Source of the DNA: Zobellia galactanivorans
GTDB taxonomy: Bacteria > Bacteroidota > Bacteroidia > Flavobacteriales > Flavobacteriaceae
DNA length: 64,000 nt
Direction of reading: 5' to 3'
Assembly (NCBI RefSeq): GCF_000973105.1
Contig: NC_015844.1
Location: forward strand, 372,001-436,000
The translations under genes were made by a program, and so were the position numbers. Position 1 is the stretch's first letter. The number at the start of each line of letters is the position of its first letter. This document shows positions 51,644 through 61,778 of this stretch, piece by piece. Below the pieces are notes generated by a model that did not search any database, was not told the origin of the DNA, and saw only the letters and a list, made by a program, of their open reading frames with translations.

Positions 51644-53263
51644 CTATTCGTCGTTCCAATGGCGGACTATGATTTCCTGTAAATGGGGATATTTATCATC
51701 TTCTTCATTCAGTTCTTTCCTCGTGCTTTTCAGCTCAGCTTTCATTTGTTGAATGATGTTTTGATATTTCGGATTTCCGTACGCGTTGACCAGTTCTCCG
51801 GGATCGTTTTTCAAATCGTAGAATTCCCAGGCAGCGGGAGTAGGTTCCACCTTATTGGAATGCTCCTCATCGTTCCAATACATAGAAAGACTTCCTTCTT
51901 TTTCTAGGTTATGGTATCGTCCATAGAAAAAGATCAATTTGTAATTTTCACTCCGTAATCCAAAATGTGCGGGTATGTCGTGGTGGATCATCTGCATCCA
52001 ATAGCGGTAATAGGTTGCCTTACGCCAGTCATCGGGTCGCTCTCCTTCCATAATGGGTTTTAGGCTTTTCCCTTGCATATAAACGGGAGCCCTTCCCCCG
52101 GCCAGTTCAATCAGGGTAGGTGCAAAATCGGTGTTGTTGATCAGATAACTCGTTCGTGAACCTGCCTTTATCTTTTCTGGATATCTCACGATAAACGGCA
52201 TATGTATCGATTCTTCATACATCCAACGCTTATCCTCAAAGTCGTGTTCGCCCAGCATCATGCCTTGATCCGAGGTATAAACGATAATGGTATTTTCCCA
52301 AAGTCCTTCTTTTTTTAAATCCTCAAAAAAACGGCCTAAATTATCATCTACCCCTTTGACACAGCGCAGGTAGCGTTTTAAATATTCTTGGTAGGCGGCA
52401 CTTGTTCGCTCTTTTTCCGTAGGCAAATTCCCTGTCTTATATATATCCACATAATTTCGGTTCGGGTGGCGACTCGAAATTGAAGAACCGATCACGTGCA
52501 GTAAACTATCATTTTTACCACGTGTGGCCTCAGAGCCCCAATGAGGTTGATCGTAGAGGCTTTGGGGCTCAGGTATTTTTATGTCTTCAAGATACGAAGC
52601 ATACTTGGGGTTAAACTCAAACATATCATGCGGTGCCTTAAAGTGATACATTAGAAAAAACGGTTTTTCGGGATTCTTACGATTATGCACCCAATTCAAA
52701 GCTTGGTCCGTGACCACATCGGAACTATGTCCTTTGTATTGCACCGTATTATCGGGCCACTTTCCTTTATCTTTAGCCCTAAACTCAGGATCAAAATATG
52801 TACCCTGCAGGGGAAAGACCTTGTAATAATCAAAGGCCTTTGGTTCTTGGTGCAAGTGCCATTTTCCGATCATGGCCGTTTCATAGCCCAGTTTTTTGAT
52901 TTCTTGGGGGAGGTATTGTTTATTGGCATCCAATTCGTTCCACAGATCGAGAACACCGTTGGTCTGACTATACTGCCCCGTAATAATCGAGGCTCGACTT
53001 GGCGTACAGATACTATTGGTCACAAAGCAATTTTCAAAAACCATACCCTCCTTTGCCAAAGCATCTAGGTTTGGCGTAGCCCCCAGATCGGCCAAACGAC
53101 CTCCGTATATTCCCGTTGCCCCGGCAGCATGGTCATCGGTCATAATAAAAATGATATTGGGTTTCTTTTTATCTTGGGCAATGGAAAGCTGAACCATGAA
53201 TAAGCTACAGATTACCCCTATACCTTTGAGCGTTAAAACGGAATTACGTATAAATTTCACCAT
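51644..53263 (-). CDS. S1-family sulfatase (formylglycine type)
   Basis: A 539-residue sulfatase with a signal peptide (FMVQLSIAQ, about 30 residues). The formylglycine precursor is Cys86 in CTPSRASIITGQ, after the metal ligands PNIIFIMTDDHA. KWHLHQEP and the later TSDQGMMLGEHD carry further His/Asp ligands. It cleaves sulfate esters from a polysaccharide or oligosaccharide in the periplasm. The maturase (anSME) gene is not in the window. Subfamily not assigned. Encoded 18 bp downstream of the putative glycosidase gene. Confidence 0.93.
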   Translation of the reverse strand: MVKFIRNSVLTLKGIGVICSLFMVQLSIAQDKKKPNIIFIMTDDHAAGATGIYGGRLADLGATPNLDALAKEGMVFENCFVTNSICTPSRASIITGQYSQTNGVLDLWNELDANKQYLPQEIKKLGYETAMIGKWHLHQEPKAFDYYKVFPLQGTYFDPEFRAKDKGKWPDNTVQYKGHSSDVVTDQALNWVHNRKNPEKPFFLMYHFKAPHDMFEFNPKYASYLEDIKIPEPQSLYDQPHWGSEATRGKNDSLLHVIGSSISSRHPNRNYVDIYKTGNLPTEKERTSAAYQEYLKRYLRCVKGVDDNLGRFFEDLKKEGLWENTIIVYTSDQGMMLGEHDFEDKRWMYEESIHMPFIVRYPEKIKAGSRTSYLINNTDFAPTLIELAGGRAPVYMQGKSLKPIMEGERPDDWRKATYYRYWMQMIHHDIPAHFGLRSENYKLIFFYGRYHNLEKEGSLSMYWNDEEHSNKVEPTPAAWEFYDLKNDPGELVNAYGNPKYQNIIQQMKAELKSTRKELNEEDDKYPHLQEIIVRHWNDE

Positions 53264-53281
53264 ATTTTAGATTTCCCTTTT

Positions 53282-55549
53282 TTATATTTCAATCTTGATC
53301 ATAGCACAGCTCCGTTTGATGGGAGTTTTGATTTTCAGTTCCCCCGCTTCTACACTTGTCTCTAGCACTGTTGGCTGTTCATCTCCAGGATAATAGGCTA
53401 CCACCTTTAATCCTTCTTTCACCAAGTCTTCTTTTCGCACGGTCACCTCAACAGCTTCCCCTTCCCCCGCATACATCACCGGAATGCTATACCCTCCATC
53501 GGTCTTGAACAGATTTACCTTTGCTTCTCCCTTGGTAATAGCGATCACATGTGGCTCGAACACCCATTTCTTTCCCCGCATTTGATCGAACAAGGGGCCA
53601 TAATCTAAATACACCTTATCGGCCAGATCCGAAGGTCGCATGGAATGGTCATTCCCCGGAAACGGCGCCATGGGAAAAACGCCCATGTAAATGAATTTTT
53701 GAATTACCTGATCGGGATCGGGAAGCAATTGCTTGTCGGTACTCATCCAACCCAAGGTTGGTTTTTGGTTGCCCAAAAAGGCAATGGCATTCAAGGCGGA
53801 ACCGGAATAGGTGAACTCGTCAAAAATACCATCTACATATTTCAGCTGTTCAATACGTTTTACATGGTTGTTCACATAGATAACCTTATCGGCGTCGTGA
53901 AATATGGGATGGAGCTTTTCCATAATGCCCATCCACGACATAAACAAAGACCCTACGGGTTGTTCTCCCATCCAACTTACGCCATCATCGGTGCTATGGT
54001 TATAAAAGCGGGTCCAATCCATTCGGTCAATGCAAATTCCGAAGGAATCGGGTATTCCCGCGACCGTACGCTCGGCCTGTCCGACCAGAAAATTTTGATA
54101 GCTCTCAACACCGGGATCTAGGGCTATTGCCTTTTCCCAAGTAAAAAAAGGATCTCCGGGCTTTACGCTATATATGCCTTTATCTAAAACGGCCTTCTGT
54201 TGTTTAGGGGCAAAAAGTATAGCATCGGCCAGGTTTTCGTAGAGGTAGTCATTTGCATCTCGCCAAAGCGGGGTATCTTTTGTCCGAGTGGATTTTGGCC
54301 GTGGATATTCGATTTGCGTACCGAACTCCGTTACATTGAAATAGCTCAGCACATAAAAACCGGCATCCTTCATCTTTTTGGCGTAGTTCTGCATAATAGG
54401 CATTGAAGTGGTTTTTCGGGCCACTTTACCCCTATTGCGAAAACGGACGAAGCTTGACCATTCGGCCGTTTCGTCGACCGGAGGAGCGAACATGCCCATA
54501 TACGGAAAATCAAAGGAAGCCCTCCAATTTACCCGGAAAGCCATTTTCTTCATCTTTTCTACGTCAAATGAGACATCGCTATTGGAGTATGCGCCCGTAC
54601 CTGCTATTTGATCCGCCAAGGGATTGACGGGCTGAAAATAATTTTCATAACGGTTTACCACCCAACCAAGACTACTACGCCAATCGGCTTGATGCGGTAC
54701 AATATCCATGGCAAAGGTGAGTTCCTTTCCTTGTCCTATCCTATGGTTGTACCTTGAAAAAGTGACTTCTCCAGCCTTAGTGGTCTGCACGTTAATATCC
54801 AGTAAAGTATCTTCTGGCGAAAGCACCAAGCTTAGTCCTATATCATCTTTTTCCTCCCAAAAGCTTACCATGGGAATGGTTATTACATCTCCTTGAAACG
54901 GACAATACAACAAACCTGGATTTTCATATTCATAGCGAGGGGCGCCATAATGCCAAAGTCCATCAGCCACATCTATAGGCTCCAATGGGTCGGCCCAACT
55001 CATTAAATCATCTAGGTCTCCTTCACCGATAATGGCATTGGCAATCTCCTTATTATCCGTTCCTCCACCACTCAAATCGCCCCTTGGGTCGGCCCATGGG
55101 GCCCAAAATTTTACATTTTCGGAAGCTGGATAGTTCAAAATGGTTTGAATGGGTGTAGACCAATTTTCACCATCATCTTTGATCTGTATTTCCCAACGAA
55201 TGCTATTTTCTGTTGCCTTAAAAGTTTCCGTAAGCTGAAATGTCTGTTTTGTGGTACTGTTCTCCACCGTTTTCAAGAATACGATCTCGTCATCCGATTT
55301 CTTTTCCAATCGAACATCGGTCACTACGCATCCTTTAAGCAAGGAATGCCCTGCAAGCGCTTTTTCAACCTGCCCTTTTTCAAATATCGCCTTGCTTATC
55401 TCCCCTTCTGCATTAAACCCCAATGTCAGTCCGGAAGTATGTAGCATCAATGCTTGGGGATTCTTATCTACACATGAAAACAATAGCATTATAAAAGTCA
55501 TCAATGCGCATTTGTAAATTCCCCTTAGTACTGCATCTGATTTTCCCAT
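53282..55549 (-). CDS. Putative glycosidase lipoprotein, unclassified
   Basis: A 755-residue lipoprotein (LLFSC, Cys about 26). The N-terminal half is beta-rich (super-sandwich-like), followed by a probable TIM barrel at about 310-650. Candidate catalytic segments at strand ends are GICIDRMDWTR (Asp near 510), YVDGIFDEFTYSG (Asp/Glu near 575) and SMRPSDLADKVYLDYG; the C-terminus is a small beta domain. No CAZy family was recognised; a distant relation to clan GH-D or GH101-like enzymes is only a suggestion. Its place between a sulfatase and a GH36-like gene supports glycan hydrolysis. Confidence 0.55.
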   Translation of the reverse strand: MGKSDAVLRGIYKCALMTFIMLLFSCVDKNPQALMLHTSGLTLGFNAEGEISKAIFEKGQVEKALAGHSLLKGCVVTDVRLEKKSDDEIVFLKTVENSTTKQTFQLTETFKATENSIRWEIQIKDDGENWSTPIQTILNYPASENVKFWAPWADPRGDLSGGGTDNKEIANAIIGEGDLDDLMSWADPLEPIDVADGLWHYGAPRYEYENPGLLYCPFQGDVITIPMVSFWEEKDDIGLSLVLSPEDTLLDINVQTTKAGEVTFSRYNHRIGQGKELTFAMDIVPHQADWRSSLGWVVNRYENYFQPVNPLADQIAGTGAYSNSDVSFDVEKMKKMAFRVNWRASFDFPYMGMFAPPVDETAEWSSFVRFRNRGKVARKTTSMPIMQNYAKKMKDAGFYVLSYFNVTEFGTQIEYPRPKSTRTKDTPLWRDANDYLYENLADAILFAPKQQKAVLDKGIYSVKPGDPFFTWEKAIALDPGVESYQNFLVGQAERTVAGIPDSFGICIDRMDWTRFYNHSTDDGVSWMGEQPVGSLFMSWMGIMEKLHPIFHDADKVIYVNNHVKRIEQLKYVDGIFDEFTYSGSALNAIAFLGNQKPTLGWMSTDKQLLPDPDQVIQKFIYMGVFPMAPFPGNDHSMRPSDLADKVYLDYGPLFDQMRGKKWVFEPHVIAITKGEAKVNLFKTDGGYSIPVMYAGEGEAVEVTVRKEDLVKEGLKVVAYYPGDEQPTVLETSVEAGELKIKTPIKRSCAMIKIEI

Positions 55550-55644
55550 AGTCTGTAAAACGTTTTTTTAGAGAAGGAATATTGCCCCCTATTATCGAAA
55601 TCTACTTATGTTATAATCTTGTCCTTTACGAACACCTGCCTCCT

Positions 55645-57750
55645 TTAATTGGTTTCATACTTAATAAACCGGTAACCTGCAGGTTCAGGAATGGTAAGGA
55701 TAAGATTTCCGTTCTCGACCTTCATTTCTTCAGACGCGTTAGCCTTGGGCTTTTCAAGATCCATTAGGCTTACCTTTTTTCCGTTTAGGAATTTAAGGGC
55801 TATTTTTCCTTGGGAATCCTTGTTACCGATTTCCCTGAATATCATGAGATATCCCTCCTTTTTCTCGGGATCGGCAATTTGAAAGCCTGTCCACGCGGCA
55901 TTGTTGGGTTCTTCCCCGATAGGAAACACATAGTTTTCCCAAATCCCCTTACGGTGTTCCTTATAAACTCCGATTACATCACGAAGTTCGTCGCGTTCTT
56001 CGGGCTTTAGCAGCTGTGTCAGCATAAAACAGGAAGGTGCCGCCATGAAGGCCGACATGGCCGCATAGGATTGGCTGTGCAAATGCGCATCGGAATATTT
56101 GGGATTGGTTCTCGAGGTATTCTGCCAATGGGCCTGTAAATCGTTCATATTGTAATACTTTGCCATCATCCAATGATGTCTTAGCGTGATATAGGGCACA
56201 TAGGCCAAATGCGATGGCAAGTTGTTCTGTATGTTCTGAAAGTACATCGGGCCGACCTCACGTGCCGGACTGTACCAACCGTATCGCTGATCATCGTATT
56301 CGGGGCACCACGATGTTTGTGTACTATAATCGGTTTTTTTGATGAATTCACGAATCCCCTTAATGCGATCGGCAAAGGCATCGTGATCTTCGAGTTTATC
56401 GAAATCAAACTTCCAGGTAGCCACATTCAGTTGTTCTTGGTTCTTTATCAGCTCTTCGGGAGTGATATAGCGGATGGCCGCCCAGAGGCCGATACCCACA
56501 TTGTATTTCTTCGACAGTTTTTTGGTTTTCTTCCAGTGGGCATCATAGCCCACGTTGGTATTGGGATGCCATGAGTTTTTACTCTTAGTGGCCCCTTCTT
56601 GCCAACCGTCATCGATGCGAACGATATCTATACCCAGATCGGCGGCCGATTTTATTTCCTTTTCGATAACCGAAAATTCAGAATTCTCCCGACCATAGAT
56701 TTTATCATATTCGCCATTTTGCCAATCACTACCCCAGGTATCGATCAAAATATGCATATCTCGATCTAACTGTACAGGATAACGTATACGATCAAAACGT
56801 TTGAAGGCCAATTCAGAGGCATCACTACCTCCTGAGTACAAAATACTCCACGTAGCCCAAGTACGTTTGAACTCCGATGTAATTTCCTTAGGCTTCAATC
56901 CCCATCCCGTTACTTCGACACCTGTGGGCGTGCAATAAAAGCTACCGGTCTGGTGCCCGTATTTGTTTACCGTCTTATTCGATTCCTTGACCAAAATCAA
57001 GCCTTCGTCTCCGGCCTGTACCACAAGGCCGTTTGCCCAGGTATTCTGCTCATCCTGAAAAATAGGGTATCCCTTTACAATACGCTCCTTGACCATGTCA
57101 TCGGTATTCACGCGGTTTCCGGGATTGTTGTAAATTCCCCAATACCGTCGTTGGTTGGGTTGCGAAAAATCGACCGGAATAAACTCGTTTCTCGCAATTT
57201 TTATGGGCTGGTTCGATCCATAGGACTTATACATGGCCAAATCTTCAGGAATGCCCTCTGGCGAAAACCCGTCAATGGCCCTGACCTCAAGGGCCGTCCA
57301 TATTCCCGGAGCATTAGGGTAAACGCGAACCAAATAGTTCAGTTCAATGCCGGAGTCGTATCTTACCAAGGCCCTTACCAAGATATGTTCGGTCGTGAAC
57401 TTTTCATCATCGGTACTGACACCTTCCACAGCTATCAAACGGGCCGGGGAAGCATTATCGATTTTGGTCGGCAAATCCCAATCGCTATCATAAGGCGATT
57501 TTTCCGTGCACCATTCCTTTCCCGAACGCGTATTTTTAAAACTCACCGTCTTGAAGCCAGAACCGCTCCACTCCCAAGTACGCTCCACTTTTCCGGTTGT
57601 TACCTGCAGTATCTTATTTTTAAAAGTAGCCTTGGCCCCGTGCAAGGTCACCGACAGCTCATTACCGTGTTCTTCACTTTGAGCACGGACTTGGAAGGAA
57701 GCAAGAACTATGCTCAAAAACATCAATAGGGCAATACTTTGAATTTTCAT
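55645..57750 (-). CDS. GH36-like (clan GH-D) alpha-galactosidase-type enzyme
   Basis: A 701-residue secreted protein (signal cleaved near VRAQ, residues 21-24). The N-terminal beta-supersandwich is followed by the TIM barrel, with IDIVRIDDGWQ (379-381) and WKFDF with Asp449, the K-x-D nucleophile motif of clan GH-D. A helical NAAWTGFQI and C-terminal beta domain close the protein. Retaining alpha-galactosidase or related alpha-glycosidase activity is likely. The acid/base Asp was not assigned with certainty. Confidence 0.8.
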   Translation of the reverse strand: MKIQSIALLMFLSIVLASFQVRAQSEEHGNELSVTLHGAKATFKNKILQVTTGKVERTWEWSGSGFKTVSFKNTRSGKEWCTEKSPYDSDWDLPTKIDNASPARLIAVEGVSTDDEKFTTEHILVRALVRYDSGIELNYLVRVYPNAPGIWTALEVRAIDGFSPEGIPEDLAMYKSYGSNQPIKIARNEFIPVDFSQPNQRRYWGIYNNPGNRVNTDDMVKERIVKGYPIFQDEQNTWANGLVVQAGDEGLILVKESNKTVNKYGHQTGSFYCTPTGVEVTGWGLKPKEITSEFKRTWATWSILYSGGSDASELAFKRFDRIRYPVQLDRDMHILIDTWGSDWQNGEYDKIYGRENSEFSVIEKEIKSAADLGIDIVRIDDGWQEGATKSKNSWHPNTNVGYDAHWKKTKKLSKKYNVGIGLWAAIRYITPEELIKNQEQLNVATWKFDFDKLEDHDAFADRIKGIREFIKKTDYSTQTSWCPEYDDQRYGWYSPAREVGPMYFQNIQNNLPSHLAYVPYITLRHHWMMAKYYNMNDLQAHWQNTSRTNPKYSDAHLHSQSYAAMSAFMAAPSCFMLTQLLKPEERDELRDVIGVYKEHRKGIWENYVFPIGEEPNNAAWTGFQIADPEKKEGYLMIFREIGNKDSQGKIALKFLNGKKVSLMDLEKPKANASEEMKVENGNLILTIPEPAGYRFIKYETN

Positions 57751-57956
57751 GATATAAACCTTTTAATTTTAAGTAGTATCCTACCAAGCAGTCAACTCCC
57801 CTATTGAAACTTAAAATTTCAGATCAAGAAAAACGTGGGGCATTCAAACCCAACAAGGCTACCCGAAAAGACAGCTTGCCTAGTACCCGCCTACCGATAA
57901 GGCCTTCCTAAAAACAAGGTGCACAAAACGGGCTTAAAGTATTTTCTAGGCCGCCC
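57751..57956. other. 206-bp intergenic region
   Basis: Between the beta-helix gene and the GH36-like gene. It presumably carries the GH36 promoter on the minus strand, but no consensus motif was found. No ORF, repeat or clear terminator. Confidence 0.35.
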
Positions 57957-60275
57957 CTATTTTTCCTCCCTTACCAATTTTGCCGTATCGATTCGAAGCA
58001 AGGTACCCGGATGACCGCTAACTATACCTTTAAAATGTTCTTTTATGGCCGTTCTGTATTTGGTTTTGTCCGGTGTGTTTTTCCTGTAACTATCGACATA
58101 CAATCCGATTTGTGCAAAAGGAATGGCCGCATGTTTTTTCCCATCTTTGAAGGCAAAATTCATTGCATCGTAATCGACGAAGTCATCGGGTGTAACCTCT
58201 TTATTGTTCTTCACGCTAGACTTGGCAATAGCTTCGGGAGCGACGCGATAATCGATAATTTTATCGATGCCCCGCTTGTTCGCATAGTTAAAATTATCCT
58301 CTACTTTTATATGGATTGGCCATAAGCGGCCAAACTCCAAAGTATCGCTCAAAATGGTACGCATCAATGGGTATTTATCCTTCCATGGCGATTTGGTCCA
58401 TCCTCTTTTTCCTGTGTACACTTCTACGCGGCCGATATAATCTTCCTTAGTTCCCTTGCGATGATGATTGGGGTCTGCTGCAATTTCCTTTTGAATATCG
58501 AACATTTTATTCCCTAGGCTCTGTACGAAGTAGGCTCCCCTATCGCCTTCTAGAAATACGTTTTCCTTTACGGTATGACCGGCCCCTCCGAACATAAATG
58601 CGCCTTTGGATGCCGATTTATAGAATACGTTTCCGATTACGGTCGCCCCCGATTGACCATCGTCTAAATGCAATCCGGCACGTTCTACCTTTCCGGGTAC
58701 GTGCATCAAATGATGAAAGAAGTTGTAGCGGTATGTATTTCCGAAACCGCCCAAATCAGCTCCGGAATATATGGCCCCGCCATCACCTTCCTCATAACCG
58801 ATATTAAAGAGTTCGTTATACTCGACCAAATGGTCATTACCGTTAACCACCATGGCTTGTCCCAAGGAATTATGGATCATATTATGACGAAATATGTTCC
58901 CTACCCCGTTCATTACAATATTGACCTTTTCGTGTTTAAAACTATCTTGATAGATTTGGCAGTTTTCCACCAAGTTATTACCTGGAGTGATCTCGTCAGG
59001 GGAACGTAGCCCCCCGCTTAGCCGCACGTGCACATCTAAATCAACCAAATCGCAACTCTTAACGACATTGTCGGTGCCTAGAATTTCAACTCCCACCGCC
59101 GTAGAATTGGTAATCTGGGCACCGGCCACAAGGTTATGTTCACCTTTGATCGTATACACACTGCCGCTTCCTACATTTTTAACGGACAGACCTATTACCT
59201 TAACATGACGGGTACCATCTAGGGCCAAAAAGCCATTCGCCACCGATAAGCCTATTTGGGTGTTTCCGTTTATGGGGGTTGGCGGATAAACGAACAAGCG
59301 ATTGGTCAATGGGTCAAAATGCCATTCACCGGGCCGGTCAAGTTCACATAGAAGTCCAAAAACACGAAAAGGTTTATCGTTCTTTCTCCATGCCCACCCA
59401 TAGCCCAAGGCACGGGTCAGATGAATGGATTTCGTTGCGGCATCAGCACCGTAAACGGGTTGGGAGCTTAACAGCCAACTGGCTTCAATAAAACCGGTTA
59501 GCTGGTTTCTGGTATTGTTTCTTTTAAGTTCGTTCTCCCATTGTTGCCAACTGCCGGCCATTTCATTTACCTTATCCCCTATTTGGGCCTGGGCTCCACG
59601 TGGGTCTTGCAGTGAACCTTTCCAGCCCCTGGGCTTATCTTTCGCCAAATATGGCACATAGCCTGCACGAACCCCATAATCTTGTTTTCCTACGGGAATG
59701 GCCGGAGGAGACACTTCTGCCCGTACCGTCTCTTCCACAAAACTGGCATAGCCTTCATTCGGGAAAACGGAAGGTAAATATTCTACATCGTCATAGCTTA
59801 GGTTGAGCATCAGGTCTTTGTTGAACCTGCCCAACATTGTAGTATCGGTAATGGTGGCCACCATAATCTTGTTCGACGCTCGGGCGGATAGCCTGGCCAA
59901 TTCATCGGGGGCTTTTACCGCACTGAAATTTTTGGGCGAAATGAGCATACTTCCATCGAACAACACACTTTCCCCCGCTGCCGCCCTTATGATTATCGGC
60001 CTATCCTCTGTCCCCTTAAATTCAGGACCTAGAACTATTTTTTTCTTAAATCGATAGACCCCTCCGCCAAGCGTAATGGTAAGTCCTTTTTTAGGTACTC
60101 CTTTCCGTTTTAAGATTTCCGAAGCCTTCTCGATAGCCCCTTCAAAGGAGGTAGGGTCCGATCGGCTTCCTTTGTTGTTATCTCCGCCTTCGGGAGAAAC
60201 GAATAGTTGCGAATGCCCCATAAAGGTGGCCAAAAGCATGACTCCTATACAGATTACTATTGTTTTTTTATTCAT
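57957..60275 (-). CDS. Right-handed beta-helix putative glycosidase (GH141/GH120-like)
   Basis: A 772-residue secreted protein (signal ends near GHSQ, about residue 22). The N-terminal LFVSPEGGDNNKGSRSDPTSFE motif, LGGGVYRF, and ILGPEFKGTEDRPIIIRA are typical of GH141/GH120-type and related parallel beta-helix proteins. The central 350-640 region has repeated short strands (NLVENCQIY, GNTYRYNFFH, VKENVFLEG). The C-terminus (IPFAQIGLYVDSYR) also matches this group. Activity is not certain; alpha-fucosidase, xylosidase and other activities are known in these families. It is 22 bp downstream of the sulfatase gene. Confidence 0.7.
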   Translation of the reverse strand: MNKKTIVICIGVMLLATFMGHSQLFVSPEGGDNNKGSRSDPTSFEGAIEKASEILKRKGVPKKGLTITLGGGVYRFKKKIVLGPEFKGTEDRPIIIRAAAGESVLFDGSMLISPKNFSAVKAPDELARLSARASNKIMVATITDTTMLGRFNKDLMLNLSYDDVEYLPSVFPNEGYASFVEETVRAEVSPPAIPVGKQDYGVRAGYVPYLAKDKPRGWKGSLQDPRGAQAQIGDKVNEMAGSWQQWENELKRNNTRNQLTGFIEASWLLSSQPVYGADAATKSIHLTRALGYGWAWRKNDKPFRVFGLLCELDRPGEWHFDPLTNRLFVYPPTPINGNTQIGLSVANGFLALDGTRHVKVIGLSVKNVGSGSVYTIKGEHNLVAGAQITNSTAVGVEILGTDNVVKSCDLVDLDVHVRLSGGLRSPDEITPGNNLVENCQIYQDSFKHEKVNIVMNGVGNIFRHNMIHNSLGQAMVVNGNDHLVEYNELFNIGYEEGDGGAIYSGADLGGFGNTYRYNFFHHLMHVPGKVERAGLHLDDGQSGATVIGNVFYKSASKGAFMFGGAGHTVKENVFLEGDRGAYFVQSLGNKMFDIQKEIAADPNHHRKGTKEDYIGRVEVYTGKRGWTKSPWKDKYPLMRTILSDTLEFGRLWPIHIKVEDNFNYANKRGIDKIIDYRVAPEAIAKSSVKNNKEVTPDDFVDYDAMNFAFKDGKKHAAIPFAQIGLYVDSYRKNTPDKTKYRTAIKEHFKGIVSGHPGTLLRIDTAKLVREEK

Positions 60276-60297
60276 GTCTTAGAGGGTTCTTTTAGGT

Positions 60298-61767
60298 TTA
60301 TATTTTTACATGCCCATAAAATTTTTCCATATCGTAAACGGGGGCGCCAATATCTTTTTTCCAGCTTTCCATTTTCAACTTCAACTCCTGTACCTTTTCA
60401 GGAAATTTATTAGCTAGGTTGTTTTTTTCCGAAGGGTCGTCCTTTAAATTGTACAACTCAAAGTGTTGCTTATAACCATCCGGCATTTGAAAATACTCGT
60501 GCAGCTTCCAATCGCCACTGACTATGGTCTCAAAACACCTCTTATTATCGGCTATAGGAATTCTATAATGGATCAACGAAAGGTATTTGAGCCAGTGAAG
60601 GTCCCTTTCCTCGAGTTTTTCCTTTGGATTTTTCAACAAGGGGCTAAAGTCCCTTCCATCTATATCATGTAAATCAGGATTTGCTCCGGCCATAGAGAGA
60701 AAGGTCGGATAATAATCAAACCCTATGATCCGTTCATGGCTTACCGTATTCACCTGTGTAACGCCCGGCCATTTGACCAAAAGGGGCACTCGGGTACCTC
60801 CTTCGTAAGAAGAACCTTTGCCGTCCCGCAATGGAAAGTTATCGGTAATACCGTGCAATATTTCCCCACCATTATCACTGGTAAACACGATAATGGTGTT
60901 ATCGATTATTCCTTTTTCTTCCAAGGCCTTAAGAATAGCACCTACGGCGTCATCTAAGTGTTCGACCAAGCCGGCATAGGTAGGGTTCTTCTGTCTGGCA
61001 TCGGGACCGATCAACCTTTTATACTTTTCCACTTTTTCAGGTATGGCGGTTATGGGCGTGTGAACGGCATAAAATGACATGTTCAGGAAGAAGGGTTTCT
61101 CATCTGTGGAATGAATAAATTTCACAGCCTCTTCCGCAAGGGCATCGGTTAAAAAATCGCCTGGTTTCCTATCTTCCAAATCCGGGATTTTTGAAGCCAC
61201 CCTTTGTTTTTCATTGTTCGACTCAAAAGGATACATGTAACTCCCTGGGCAACAAAACTCATTAGATGCAATATCCACATCGAATCCTCGCGTACCTGGA
61301 TTATTCTCACCTTTGCCGATATGCCATTTTCCAATATGCGCGGTAGTATACCCCTCTTTCTTCAAGGCCTCGCCAATTGTCGTTTCCGTCATGGGCAAAC
61401 CATTATCATTGGGCCCCGGATGGGCAACCCCACCAAGTTTGCCATGGCTTACGGCCCCCAGTCGTGCCGGGTACTTTCCCGTCATTATAGACATGCGGCT
61501 CGGCGCACAGGTCGGATGCGAGGAATATGCCCGATCAAAATAGACGCTTTCCTTGGCCAACTTATCCAAATTGGGTGTCAGATGGGTATCGCTTCCGGTA
61601 AAACCTAAATCGGCAAAACCTAAATCATCGGCAAAGATGAAAACGATGTTGGGTTGCCGCGGACTGTGTTTTTCTTCGTGCAATACCGTTTCTTTTGAAG
61701 CCGTATTTTTACATGAGCCGAAACAAACCGCAATTAGTAAAGTGAAGTAAAAAATTCTTCCATTCAT
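60298..61767 (-). CDS. S1-family sulfatase lipoprotein
   Basis: A 489-residue lipoprotein (LLIAVCFGSC, Cys19). The formylglycine precursor Cys87 is in CAPSRMSIMTGKYPAR, with metal-ligand motifs NIVFIFADDLG, KWHIGKGE and FTSDNGGE. It is more divergent in the middle from the sulfatase at 51644, which suggests a different sulfate position. Encoded 11 bp downstream of the beta-helix/CBM gene. Needs anSME-type maturation, not encoded here. Confidence 0.93.
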   Translation of the reverse strand: MNGRIFYFTLLIAVCFGSCKNTASKETVLHEEKHSPRQPNIVFIFADDLGFADLGFTGSDTHLTPNLDKLAKESVYFDRAYSSHPTCAPSRMSIMTGKYPARLGAVSHGKLGGVAHPGPNDNGLPMTETTIGEALKKEGYTTAHIGKWHIGKGENNPGTRGFDVDIASNEFCCPGSYMYPFESNNEKQRVASKIPDLEDRKPGDFLTDALAEEAVKFIHSTDEKPFFLNMSFYAVHTPITAIPEKVEKYKRLIGPDARQKNPTYAGLVEHLDDAVGAILKALEEKGIIDNTIIVFTSDNGGEILHGITDNFPLRDGKGSSYEGGTRVPLLVKWPGVTQVNTVSHERIIGFDYYPTFLSMAGANPDLHDIDGRDFSPLLKNPKEKLEERDLHWLKYLSLIHYRIPIADNKRCFETIVSGDWKLHEYFQMPDGYKQHFELYNLKDDPSEKNNLANKFPEKVQELKLKMESWKKDIGAPVYDMEKFYGHVKI

Positions 61768-61778
61768 GGTGTTATATT

